NCBI GenBank assembly: GCA_003022685.1
Contig: PXSV01000030.1
Span: 1 to 18,074, forward strand
Direction of reading: 5' to 3'
DNA: 18,074 nucleotides
Source of the DNA: Halobacteriales archaeon SW_9_67_24
GTDB lineage: Archaea; Halobacteriota; Halobacteria; Halobacteriales; Halococcaceae
Positions 7,742 through 15,188 of the stretch are shown here, piece after piece. Position 1 is the first letter of the stretch, and every line of letters begins with the position of its first letter. Position numbers and translations under genes: made by a program. The notes below the pieces were generated by a model that was not told the origin of the DNA, searched no databases, and saw only the letters and a list, made by a program, of their open reading frames with translations.

Positions 7742-9841
7742 ATGGACTGGCGACAAGCCGAAACCGAGTTCGAGAGCGAGGTCCTCGGCGAGACGACCCT
7801 GCCGCGGATGTTCGAGGCGAGCGCCGATCGGAACGCCGAGTCGCCCGCCCAGCGGTACAAAGGAGGAATCTACGACCGCTCACTCGCCGGACCAGTACTG
7901 GCGGCCGCGCCCGACGGCGAGTACGCGAGTCTGAGCTACAACGAGATGCGCCGATCGGTCCGGCGGCTCGCGGCGGGCTTTCGTGACCTCGGGGTCGGGG
8001 CTGGCGATCGAGTCGGCATCTTCGCCGACACCCGAATGGAGTGGGCCCAGGCCGACTTCGGGCTCCTGGCTGCTGGCGGGGTCGTCACCACCGTCTACAC
8101 CGGCTCGTCGCCCGACCAGGTCGAGTACCTCCTTTCCGATCCCGACGCGACGGGCGTCGTCGTCGAGAACGGGGAACTCCTCGAACGCGTTCTCGACGTG
8201 GAGGACGCGCTCGATCTGGAGTTCGCGGTCTCGATTGACGAGATCGATGGCTATGGCGATCGCGAGGACGTCTTCACGCTCGCGCAGGTCCACGAGCGCG
8301 GCGTCGGCGCGTTCGACGCCGAGGAGTACGAGGGCTGGGTCAACGACCGCGCACCCGACGACCTCGCCAGCCTGATCTATACCTCCGGGACGACCGGTCA
8401 GCCGAAGGGCGTTCGACTCAGCCACCGGAACTTCAAGGCGAACGTCGATCAGGTCTACCGTCGGGTCGGTCCCCACTCCGAGAAGACCGTGCCGGCAATC
8501 AACACCGACTCGGAGGCGATCTCCTTCCTCCCGCTCGCGCACGTCTTCGAGCGCCTCTCGGGGCATTTCCTGATGTTCGCGGCCGGCGCGACCGTCGGCT
8601 ACGCCGAGAGCCCCGACACGCTCCAGGAGGACTTCTCGCTCCTCCAGCCGACGACCGGCGCGAGCGTCCCCCGGGTCTACGAGAAGCTCTACGACGCCAT
8701 CCGCGACCAGGCCGCCGAGTCCCCAGTTCGGGAACGGATCTTCGAGTGGGCCGTCGACGTCGGGCGGACCTACCAGACCGCGGACTCCCCGGGAGTACGG
8801 CTCCGCGGGAAGCGCGCGGTCGCCGATCGCCTCGTGTTCAGTGAGGTCCGGGCGGCGCTCGGCGGCAACGTCGAGTTCCTCGTCAGCGGCGGCGGCAGCC
8901 TCTCGCCCGACCTCGCCGAACTCTTCCATGGAATGGGCGTGCCGATCCTCGAAGGCTACGGCCTGACCGAAACCGCGCCCGTCGTCAGCGTCAACCCGCC
9001 CGAGGCTCCCGAGATCGGCACTATCGGCCCCCCGGTCCACGACGAGGAGGTCCGGCTCGATTCGGCGGTCGTGGCCGACGACCTCGACCCGAAGAGCGGC
9101 GGCGAGGTGGGCGAACTCCTCGTGCGCGGCCCGAACGTCACCGACGGCTACTGGAACCGCCCCGGCGAAACCGAGGACGCTTTTCAAGCCGTCCCCGCGA
9201 GTAGCGCGGAACGGAGTTCCGCGGACCATTCGAGCGGGCGAAGTCGTCCGAAAGGCGAAGCCTTTCGGGATGACGAGAGACGGCCAAGCCGTCTCTCGAA
9301 CCACCCGCGAGAAGATGAAACGAGCGGGGAATCGGAAGAGCGGAGCGCTTCCGGTAAGTGGTTTCGCACCGGCGACATCGTCGAGCAGCGTCCGGATGGG
9401 TACATTGCCTTCCGCGAGCGCTCGAAACAGCTCCTCGTGCTCTCGACGGGCAAGAACGTCGCGCCAGGGCCGATCGAGGATTCGTTCGCCCAGCACGCCG
9501 CCGTCGAGCAGTGCATGGCGATCGGCGACGGCGAGAAGTTCGTCGGCGCGCTGATCGTCCCCAACGAGGCCCGCGTCCGCGAGTGGGCCGCCGACGAAGG
9601 CATCGATCTCCCCGACGATTCACGGGCGCTCTGTGAGGATTCGCGCGTTCAGGAGTACGTCCAGGAAACCGTCGCGGCGGTCAACGAGGACTTCGAGGAG
9701 TACGAGCGGATCAAGAAGTTCGCACTGGTGCCCGAGGAGTTCACCGAGGACAACGACCTCCTGACGCCGACGATGAAGAAGAAACGCCGGAACGTGCTCG
9801 ATCGCTACGCCGACGAGATCGACGACATCTACGGGCGGTAG
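7742..9841 (+). CDS. long-chain acyl-CoA synthetase (AMP-forming), with a hairpin-rich insert
   Basis: The 699-residue enzyme is an ANL-superfamily ligase that activates fatty acids to acyl-CoA via an acyl-AMP. Motifs in order: the phosphate loop YTSGTTGQPKG (213-223), PLAHVFER after about 260, GYGLTETAP (405-413), WFRTGDI (540-546, the Asp that binds ribose), FRERSKQLLVLSTGKN (to about 572), and a C-terminal LTPTMKKKRR carrying the likely catalytic lysine. Resemblance is closest to FadD15/long-chain types. Residues ~482-537, between EDAF and KWFRTGDI, are a Ser/Arg/Glu-rich stretch absent from relatives I know. Its DNA (about 9184-9355) is a run of hairpins that keeps the frame. The start is set by the TATA-like box at 7711 and by a normal N-terminus. 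It converges with the gene ending at 9869. Confidence 0.93.
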   Translation: MDWRQAETEFESEVLGETTLPRMFEASADRNAESPAQRYKGGIYDRSLAGPVLAAAPDGEYASLSYNEMRRSVRRLAAGFRDLGVGAGDRVGIFADTRMEWAQADFGLLAAGGVVTTVYTGSSPDQVEYLLSDPDATGVVVENGELLERVLDVEDALDLEFAVSIDEIDGYGDREDVFTLAQVHERGVGAFDAEEYEGWVNDRAPDDLASLIYTSGTTGQPKGVRLSHRNFKANVDQVYRRVGPHSEKTVPAINTDSEAISFLPLAHVFERLSGHFLMFAAGATVGYAESPDTLQEDFSLLQPTTGASVPRVYEKLYDAIRDQAAESPVRERIFEWAVDVGRTYQTADSPGVRLRGKRAVADRLVFSEVRAALGGNVEFLVSGGGSLSPDLAELFHGMGVPILEGYGLTETAPVVSVNPPEAPEIGTIGPPVHDEEVRLDSAVVADDLDPKSGGEVGELLVRGPNVTDGYWNRPGETEDAFQAVPASSAERSSADHSSGRSRPKGEAFRDDERRPSRLSNHPREDETSGESEERSASGKWFRTGDIVEQRPDGYIAFRERSKQLLVLSTGKNVAPGPIEDSFAQHAAVEQCMAIGDGEKFVGALIVPNEARVREWAADEGIDLPDDSRALCEDSRVQEYVQETVAAVNEDFEEYERIKKFALVPEEFTEDNDLLTPTMKKKRRNVLDRYADEIDDIYGR
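9205..9353. repeat. cluster of four triloop hairpins inside the acyl-CoA synthetase gene
   Basis: Four successive inverted repeats with 3-nt loops are visible. They are CGCGGAAC/GTTCCGCG (9205-9223, loop GGA); CCGAAAGGC/GCCTTTCGG (9248-9268, loop GAA); CGAGAGACGGC/GCCGTCTCTCG (9274-9298, loop CAA); and an imperfect CGGAAG/CTTCCG stem (9333-9353, loop region near GAG). The second has the GCGAAGC core known to form an unusually stable DNA mini-hairpin. The cluster replaces a short loop of the enzyme, in frame. Confidence 0.85.
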
Positions 9842-9868
9842 CCGGCGATCCGGACTCCGGAACGGTGT

Positions 9869-10175
9869 TCAGCGCGTTCGTTCGTGGCTTGCCGCGTGCG
9901 TCCGCCCGTCGTCCTCGAGGCGCTCGATCGCCGTCCAGAAATCGACGTCCAGCGGCTCTTTCGGCTCGTTGCGCCGATAGAGCTTGTCGAAATGGGTCCG
10001 TCCGTGTGCCGTATCGATCCGGGCGATCTCGACGTTCGATTCAGTTCCTGGATCGGTGTAGTAGACAGTGGCGGCGAATTTCTCGGGCGTGCCGAAGTCG
10101 GGCCGAGCGCGGGCGGAGAGGAAGTAGACCTGGCCGCCGTACTCTCCGAGTTCGAACTCGAAGCCGGTCGGCCAT
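9869..10175 (-). pseudogene. TumE/DUF6516-like toxin partner, frameshifted at its start
   Basis: The leftward frame ending at TGA 9869-9871 reads FEFELGEYGGQVYFLSARA, then FAATVYYTDPG, IARIDTAHGRTHFDKLYRR and a charged helix. This fits the small beta-rich partners that follow HVO_A0114-type proteins in haloarchaea. The frame has no ATG, GTG or TTG before the conserved region. An ATG at 10175 overlaps the upstream stop as TGATG, the usual coupled arrangement, but leads into the wrong frame: the span of 307 nt is one base too long. Removing one C from the GACCGG a few codons in would give MADGFEFELGEYGG. Alternatively, the region is in the same frame as the upstream gene, separated only by TGA, so read-through would fuse them. 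The toxin assignment is tentative. Confidence 0.7.
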
Positions 10176-10495
10176 CAGACGAGCGGTTCGACGAAGACGT
10201 GTTGATGTTTGAGACGGGGGATCTTCCGGCTCCCGTCGTCGTCGTAGACGATGAGGCTGTAGGTGAACAGTCGATCCAAGTCCCGATGGACTGCGCTCAC
10301 GTCCCGTCCGACGCGTTCCGCGAGGTCGGAAATCGACTCGGTTTCTTCGGCGGCGATCGTTTCCAGGAGTTCCTGGCGCTTTTCGGTCAGCACGGACTCG
10401 GCGTCGGCCTTTTCGAGGATCAGGAAGTCCTCGTATCCGGCCCGAGTGAGTCGCCTCGCGAACGTCGATTTCCGCTCGCGCGTCGTGGTCGCCAT
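10175..10495 (-). CDS. HVO_A0114-type winged-helix DNA-binding protein
   Basis: The 106-residue protein starts at ATG 10495 (MATTTRERKSTF). Residues 34-85 form a winged helix: SVLTEKRQELLETIAA, a recognition region ISDLAERVGRDVSAVHRDLDRL, and a wing with the strand SLIVYDDDG. This matches small haloarchaeal HVO_A0114-like proteins, often antitoxin-like partners of TumE-type proteins. A longer open frame reaching 10705 is not supported because its extra N-terminus is arginine-rich and antisense to the antiporter leader. The TGA stop overlaps the ATG of the toxin-like partner (TGATG). Autoregulation of the pair through the 203-nt divergent spacer is an inference. Confidence 0.82.
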   Translation of the reverse strand: MATTTRERKSTFARRLTRAGYEDFLILEKADAESVLTEKRQELLETIAAEETESISDLAERVGRDVSAVHRDLDRLFTYSLIVYDDDGSRKIPRLKHQHVFVEPLV

Positions 10496-10652
10496 CGCTT
10501 TGACATCGAACATCAAAGAACAAAACCGTTCCGTTCGTTCCATCGTTCGACGAGCCGAACGCCGCCCCCGGGTACGGCGAACGAATACGCTCGGGTACTG
10601 CTTGGGGTGGTCGGTTCCTTTCTCCCGACGATGCTGGCGACGAGTGAGTGTG

Positions 10653-10658
10653 CTTATG
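10653..10658 (+). promoter_or_regulatory. TATA-like box for the antiporter gene
   Basis: CTTATG here would place transcription start near 10680, giving a leader of about 19 nt that contains the Shine-Dalgarno at 10687. It is a moderate consensus match. Confidence 0.4.
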
Positions 10659-10686
10659 TGGAGTCCCCTCTTCGAGTTTCCCATAT

Positions 10687-10693
10687 GGAGGGG
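10687..10693 (+). promoter_or_regulatory. strong Shine-Dalgarno that fixes a GTG start
   Basis: GGAGGGG lies 5-7 nt before GTG 10699. An in-frame TGA at 10696-10698 excludes any earlier start for the antiporter, and the nearby ATG at 10695 is in another frame. This supports GTG initiation with a leadered mRNA, unlike the apparently leaderless neighbours. Confidence 0.75.
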
Positions 10694-10698
10694 TATGA

Positions 10699-12579
10699 GT
10701 GGCAACTGGCAGCGCGGGGCTGATCGCGCTCGTCGCGGGGATCGTCGCGCTCGGGATCGCTTCCCAGGTGCTCGGCGACCGCTTTCGCGTGCCGAGCATC
10801 ATCTTTCTCCTGAGCGTTGGCCTGCTTCTCGGCCCATTGTCGGGGCTCGTGCTCCCCGAACGCATCATCACTGCCGACACCTTCGGCGGCGCGCTCCCCG
10901 CGATCGTCGGCCTCGCGGTCGCGATCATCGTGTTCGAGGGGGCCTTTCACCTCCGGATCGAGGACCTCCGCCAGACCTCCTCGGCGACGCTCCGGCTCGT
11001 CACGGTCGGGGCGGCGATCTCGCTCGTCGGGACGGCGGCCGTGGTTCACTACGCGCTCGGGGCGACGTGGGACATCGCCTTCCTGATCGGCGCGCTGCTG
11101 GTGGCCACCGGCCCGACGGTGATCTCGCCGATCCTCGTCGTGGTGCCGGTCCGTGATCGGGTGGCGACCGCGCTCGAAACCGAGGGGATCGTCAACGACG
11201 TCACCGCCGCGATCCTCGCGGTCGTCGTCTTCGAGGTCGTGGTGCTCGACGAGGCGTTCGGCACCGGTGAGGTCGTCGCCGAGTTCGCGACGAAGATCGG
11301 TGTCGGTCTCCTCGTGGGGGCAGCAGTCGCCGGCGCGCTCTGGTATCTGCTGCGGTACGTCGATCTCTCGCCGGGCAACGCTCCGCAGAACGCCCGCCTG
11401 CTGGTGCTCGCGGGCGCGCTCGTGGCCTACGCCCTCGCGAACGTCTGGACCTCCGAGGCCGGCATCGCGGCGGTCGCGACCGCCGGGATGGTCGTCGGCA
11501 ACCTCGACATCCCCTACGAGACCGACATCACCGAGTTCAAGGGCGACGTCACGCTGATCGTGCTTTCGTTCGTGTTCATCGCGCTCGCCGCCCTTCTCGA
11601 CTTCCGGGATCTCCCGCTCGGCCTCGGCGGGCTCGCGGTCGTGGTGGTAGTGGCGTTTCTCCTTCGCCCGCTGTTGGTCTTTCTCTCGACCACCGGTGGC
11701 CGGTTCACCCGCGAGGAGCGCGTGTTCATGAGCCTGGTCGGCCCGCGCGGGATCATCCCGGCGTCGGTGGCGACGCTGTTCGCGGTGCGGCTCCAGGCCG
11801 AGGGATTGGGGACGGAAGCGACGACACTGGTCGGCACCGTGTTTCTCGTGATCTTCGCGACGGTGGTCATCGAGGGCGGACTCGCCAGATACTTCGCGGA
11901 GTACCTCGACGTGATCCCCATGCGCGCGCTCATCGTCGGTGGCGGGAAGGTCGGTCGGGATCTCGCGACCCGACTCGAAGCCCGCGGCGAGAACGTCGTG
12001 ATCGTCGAGAACGACGGACGGACCGCCACCACCGCCCGGAACGCCGGGTTCGCGGTCCACGTCGACGACGGCACCGACAGCGACGTGTTGCGGTCGGCGG
12101 GGGCCGAGAACGCCTCGGTCGTGGTCGCGACCACCGGCGACGACGACGTGAACCTGCTCGTGGCGCAGCTCGCCGCCACCACGTTCGACACCGATCAGGT
12201 CCTCTCCCGGGTCAATCGCCCGGAGAACATCGAGGCGTTCGAGGAGCTCGATGTCGAGACCATCTCCTCGACGATGGCCACCTCGTGGGCGATCGACAAC
12301 CGGATCGAGCGCCCCGCGCTCTGGAACTGGATGACCGAACTCGGCCGGTCGGGCGACGTCCAGGAGTTCGAGGTCACCGCCGAGGACATGGCGGGCCGGA
12401 CCATCGCGGACCTCAGCGGCGCGATCCCCGAGGGCTGTCTCATCGCGCTCGTCAGCCGCAACGGGAACAGTCAGGTCCCGGACGGCGGGTTCGAACTCCG
12501 ACAGGGCGATCGCATCACGCTCGTCGGACAGGACGAAGCGGTCGGCGAGGCGCTCGCACGCTTCCACCCTGCCGACTAA
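10699..12579 (+). CDS. cation/proton antiporter with C-terminal TrkA (RCK) domains
   Basis: The 626-residue protein begins with about 12 hydrophobic segments of the CPA/NhaP Na+/H+ exchanger type (residues ~5-410). Signature regions include FEGAFHLRIEDLR, GPTVISPILVVVPVRDR and EGIVNDVTAAILAVVVFEVV, the last carrying the conserved acidic N-D pair. A cytoplasmic RCK_N/TrkA-N domain starts at RALIVGGGKVGRDLATRLE, with the GxGxxG nucleotide loop and VVIVEND at the end of strand 2. A RCK_C-like domain follows at ~545-626 (QEFEVTAEDMAGRTI, LRQGDRITLVGQD). It would exchange Na+ or K+ for protons, gated by NAD(H) or another ligand; ion choice is not readable. The GTG start is fixed by the SD at 10687. 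The ORF on the opposite strand is a composition shadow. Confidence 0.93.
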   Translation: MATGSAGLIALVAGIVALGIASQVLGDRFRVPSIIFLLSVGLLLGPLSGLVLPERIITADTFGGALPAIVGLAVAIIVFEGAFHLRIEDLRQTSSATLRLVTVGAAISLVGTAAVVHYALGATWDIAFLIGALLVATGPTVISPILVVVPVRDRVATALETEGIVNDVTAAILAVVVFEVVVLDEAFGTGEVVAEFATKIGVGLLVGAAVAGALWYLLRYVDLSPGNAPQNARLLVLAGALVAYALANVWTSEAGIAAVATAGMVVGNLDIPYETDITEFKGDVTLIVLSFVFIALAALLDFRDLPLGLGGLAVVVVVAFLLRPLLVFLSTTGGRFTREERVFMSLVGPRGIIPASVATLFAVRLQAEGLGTEATTLVGTVFLVIFATVVIEGGLARYFAEYLDVIPMRALIVGGGKVGRDLATRLEARGENVVIVENDGRTATTARNAGFAVHVDDGTDSDVLRSAGAENASVVVATTGDDDVNLLVAQLAATTFDTDQVLSRVNRPENIEAFEELDVETISSTMATSWAIDNRIERPALWNWMTELGRSGDVQEFEVTAEDMAGRTIADLSGAIPEGCLIALVSRNGNSQVPDGGFELRQGDRITLVGQDEAVGEALARFHPAD

Positions 12580-13039
12580 CGACCTTTTGCTACGCTCGGT
12601 CGCTCGCGCTGCTCGCTCCCTTGCTCGCAAAAGCTCGGCCAAAAGCCTACGTCACCCCCTCATGCTTCGAGAGAGCGAAGCTCTCTCGTCACTGAGCGGG
12701 AGCGAAGCTCCCGCGAGGTCCAAAAGAGCCCCGCCGAAGCCCTCGCTCTCGGGTCGCTCGCCCTTCATCCACCGGGAAACCGAACGCCGAACCACGCCGG
12801 CCACGCCGTCGCTGGCGCGCTCGTGCGCTTGGACCCAGCCGGCTCGCGGTCCGCTCCGGCATGGTTCGCCGGCGAGATCGGCGATTCGCGCGGTGGTCGT
12901 TCCGACCGTTGCACCGTATCACTTTACCGTGCGTCGCGCGTGTACGTACTACCGTGATTCGACCGTCGAGCGGACCCGTCGCCGTACCGTCCTCCATGGA
13001 GGCACCCACTCCCGCACGCGCCGCGAGCCCCGTCGCTCC
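12580..13039. other. 460-nt spacer with hairpins, no convincing gene
   Basis: The spacer holds CTTTTGC/GCAAAAG (12584-12590 with 12627-12633) just after the antiporter stop, which may be a terminator-like fold, then the two GCGAAGC-core hairpins listed separately. An open frame crosses the whole spacer into the stress protein gene, but its translation is Arg/Ser/Pro-rich and unlike a real protein. No TATA box at leaderless spacing before 13040 stands out. Confidence 0.6.
12668..12714. repeat. two GCGAAGC-core triloop hairpins
   Basis: CGAGAGAGC-GAA-GCTCTCTCG (12668-12688) and GCGGGAGC-GAA-GCTCCCGC (12696-12714) are perfect inverted repeats with GAA loops, 7 nt apart. They have the same design as the hairpins inside the acyl-CoA synthetase gene and probably belong to one dispersed repeat family. 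Confidence 0.85.
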
Positions 13040-13531
13040 ATGACTGCCGCCAGAGACCCCTTCGAGACCGTCGTGCTCCCGGTCGCGAGCCCCGAGGACG
13101 CGCGCACCACCTGTGCGGACGCGGCGGCTCACCTCCGCCGCGCGGGCGGGCACGCGGTCGTCGTCCACGTGATCGAGAAGGCCGGCGGCACGCCCGACGA
13201 GGGCTCGGTCGAACAGCGCGAGGAGGGCGCAGAGGAGACGTTCGCGGCCGCGCGCGAGGCGTGTGATGCGGCCGCAATCACGGTCGAGACCCACCTGGAG
13301 TACGGCACCGACGTGGTCGAAACCGTCTCCGCAGTCGCCGACGCGGTGGACGCGAGCGCGATCGCGTTCACCCCCCGGAAGGGAAGCCGGTGGCTCAAAC
13401 TCCTCTCGGGCGACGTGGCGAACGCGCTGATCAGCGAGGGCGAACGGCCGGTCGTCGTGCTGCCCGATCACGAGCCCGAAGACACGAATGCGTCCGATGA
13501 CGTGGCCGGGGACGGAGGCGGCGGTGGCTGA
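13040..13531 (+). CDS. universal stress protein (UspA family)
   Basis: The 163-residue protein has the Usp alpha/beta fold: FETVVLPVASPEDA at the N-terminus, AVVVHVIEK as strand 2, a VETHLEYGTDVVETV segment, ASAIAFTPRKGS, then a helix and the final strand RPVVVLPD. The ATP-binding form of the family has G-2x-G-9x-G(S/T) after the fourth strand. Here the region reads RKGSRWLKLLSGDVANAL and lacks the full pattern, so it is probably a non-ATP-binding member. The tail after ~150 is Asp/Gly-rich. ATG 13040 gives a normal family start; extension upstream reads through hairpins. Placement after the antiporter suggests a stress or ion-homeostasis role, but this is inference. Confidence 0.88.
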   Translation: MTAARDPFETVVLPVASPEDARTTCADAAAHLRRAGGHAVVVHVIEKAGGTPDEGSVEQREEGAEETFAAAREACDAAAITVETHLEYGTDVVETVSAVADAVDASAIAFTPRKGSRWLKLLSGDVANALISEGERPVVVLPDHEPEDTNASDDVAGDGGGGG

Positions 13532-13618
13532 GGCGGGAGTCGCGAAGGATCCCGGCTTCTCCATCGTCTCCGCGTTCGCCATGGTCGGGTCCGGTGAGTT
13601 CGTCGCCGACGGACGCGA

Positions 13619-14926
13619 TCATCCGGACGGCTCCGACGCGGACTCGTAATCGAGGAACCGCAACTGGACCGTGACCGACCGGTCGGTCGCCGCGCTAATG
13701 CGTTCCTGAAGGGTTCGTGCCAGCTCCGGGTACTCGCTTCCGGAGCGACGACTCAGCGTGACCGTGACCGACGTCTCGCCGCCGAGCACGTCGCCGGTGT
13801 CAAAGCTCGTGCTGACGCCGACGAGTTCGACGCCGTCGTAGGCCGGCTCGTCGATGGTGGTCTGGACCTCGCGGTTGACCGTACCCTCGAAGCCGACGTA
13901 GCTCGCGGTCACCGCGCTCACCCCGACGAGGCTGACGACGAACACGACTGCGAGTAGCGCGTACGCACCCGTCCGGGCCGAGACGGTGAGGTTCTCGCGG
14001 ACGCTCCGGGTCACCGAGTCGCGGTAACCGAGCCCGACCAGCGCGACGAACGCGCTCACGTTGATGAACACCACGTTCATGAACAGCAGGGCGAGTGCGC
14101 CGGCCACCACGAGCGGATCGCCCCAGACGGTGCCGATGCCCGCGGTCGCCGCCGAGGGGACGATCGCGGCCGCGACCGCGACGCCGGCGATCGACACCGG
14201 GAGGTCGGTCGCGAGCGCGAGCGCGCCCGCCGCGCCCGCCGCGAGCGCGACCACGACCGCGAGCAGGCTCGGGGTCAGAAAGGTGCCGACCTGCTGGACG
14301 CGGGTGATCGCGAGCGCGGCGGGGACGAAGAACGTCTCCCGCAGCACGAGGCTCATCGCCACCGCGCCGGCGTACGCGACGATCAGTCCCAACAGTTGCG
14401 ACCCCACGCTGTCGATCACCATTCCGCGGTCGTCGATGACCGCCCCGACCGCCGCCGACAGCGACGACCCCGCGAACGGGGCGATCACCATCGCACCCAC
14501 GATGACGATCGCGGAATCGAGCAGGAGGCCGGCGACCGCGACGATCGCCGCGAGCGCCGCGAACGCGATGTAGGTCGCCCGCCCCGGTTCGAGGTCCGCG
14601 GCACGCTCCTTGATCTCGGGGTACGAGACGCCCGACTCGCCTTTCGGGCCCGCGACGTACCGCTCTTCCAGGTCCGCAACGGCCTGGGTGGTCGCACCGG
14701 CGGTCTCGACCTCGCTGATGAGGGTGTAGGCGTCCTCGTCGAGACCCGCGTCGTAGAGCAGTTCGAGGATCGGATCGACCCCGCCGCCGGGAACCGGGAT
14801 CTCGACGATCACCGCGTCGCGGCCGCTCGCCTCCTCGGAGACCAGGTACTCGATGTCGGCGTCGGTCAGCGCCGTCGTGACTGCCTCCCGGGAGTCGCTC
14901 GGAACGCGGGTCCGTATCTGGCGCAC
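13619..14926 (-). CDS. TIGR00341/DUF389 family membrane protein
   Basis: From GTG 14926 the protein has about 435 residues. A soluble N-terminal ferredoxin-like region (VRQIRTRVPSDSREAV, IEYLVSEEASGRDAVIVEIP) precedes a helical block with about nine membrane segments. This block includes LLDSAIVIVGAMVIAPFAG, the DUF389 hallmark, and IAGVAVAAAIVPSAATAGIG. An extracytoplasmic C-terminal beta domain (VTLSRRSGSEYPEL) follows. Function of the family is unknown. The open frame extends to 15133, but the extra N-terminus is basic and unlike the family. GTG 14926 matches homologue starts and has a TATA-like TATCATTT about 27 nt upstream. It converges with the stress protein gene, 87 nt apart, with nothing clear between them. 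Confidence 0.85.
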   Translation of the reverse strand: MRQIRTRVPSDSREAVTTALTDADIEYLVSEEASGRDAVIVEIPVPGGGVDPILELLYDAGLDEDAYTLISEVETAGATTQAVADLEERYVAGPKGESGVSYPEIKERAADLEPGRATYIAFAALAAIVAVAGLLLDSAIVIVGAMVIAPFAGSSLSAAVGAVIDDRGMVIDSVGSQLLGLIVAYAGAVAMSLVLRETFFVPAALAITRVQQVGTFLTPSLLAVVVALAAGAAGALALATDLPVSIAGVAVAAAIVPSAATAGIGTVWGDPLVVAGALALLFMNVVFINVSAFVALVGLGYRDSVTRSVRENLTVSARTGAYALLAVVFVVSLVGVSAVTASYVGFEGTVNREVQTTIDEPAYDGVELVGVSTSFDTGDVLGGETSVTVTLSRRSGSEYPELARTLQERISAATDRSVTVQLRFLDYESASEPSG

Positions 14927-14948
14927 GCTTGCCCGTCGAAACCGAGTG

Positions 14949-14956
14949 AAATGATA
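14949..14956 (-). promoter_or_regulatory. TATA-like box for the DUF389 gene
   Basis: On the minus strand this reads TATCATTT, about 27 nt before GTG 14926. It supports the internal GTG start rather than the upstream one and suggests a leaderless transcript. Confidence 0.45.
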
Positions 14957-15095
14957 CTGTCGATCCAACCTGCCGGCTGTCGACCCCGGGAACCGGGGCA
15001 GTCTCGGACGCACGGAACCGGACCCTCGAAACGCGACTCCCTGACACCACGACGGTACGATAGGCAGACGAGGGGCCTCCTCGAACCGAGCCGAT

Positions 15096-15138
15096 CGACG
15101 GTGACGCTGGCGGTCGGTCGACCGTTCGAGCACCGTCG
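15096..15138. promoter_or_regulatory. nested dyad in a divergent promoter region
   Basis: CGACGGTG (15096-15103) and CACCGTCG (15131-15138) are exact inverted repeats surrounding the shorter palindrome CGGTCGACCG (15115-15124). The dyad lies between the divergent DUF389 and rhodanese genes, upstream of the rhodanese ATG by about 50 nt. It could bind a regulator; no direct evidence. Confidence 0.35.
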
Positions 15139-15188
15139 CTTGTGAGGAGGCAAACGACTAACCGTAGTCGGCTTGTATCCGTTTTCGC

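Noticed and set aside
9184..9355. CRISPR-like repeat array
   Set aside because: The hairpins differ in sequence and spacing, and there are no regular spacers; they are separate palindromes, not direct repeats.
7880..9496. 538-codon leftward open frame opposite the acyl-CoA synthetase
   Set aside because: It is the antisense of a gene with all ANL motifs in order; no recognisable domain of its own.
10496..10705. Longer start of the winged-helix gene at 10705
   Set aside because: The extra 70 residues are Arg-rich and would overlap the antiporter's Shine-Dalgarno and start; homologues begin close to MATTTRERK.
10654..12642. 662-codon leftward open frame opposite the antiporter
   Set aside because: The translation is a charged Arg/Asp/His-rich string typical of the antisense of a G+C-rich gene. 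The plus strand encodes an obvious transporter.
12587..13039. Upstream extension of the universal stress protein to 12587
   Set aside because: The added ~150 residues are Arg/Ser/Pro-rich and encoded by hairpin repeats; Usp proteins start near the FETVVLPV strand.
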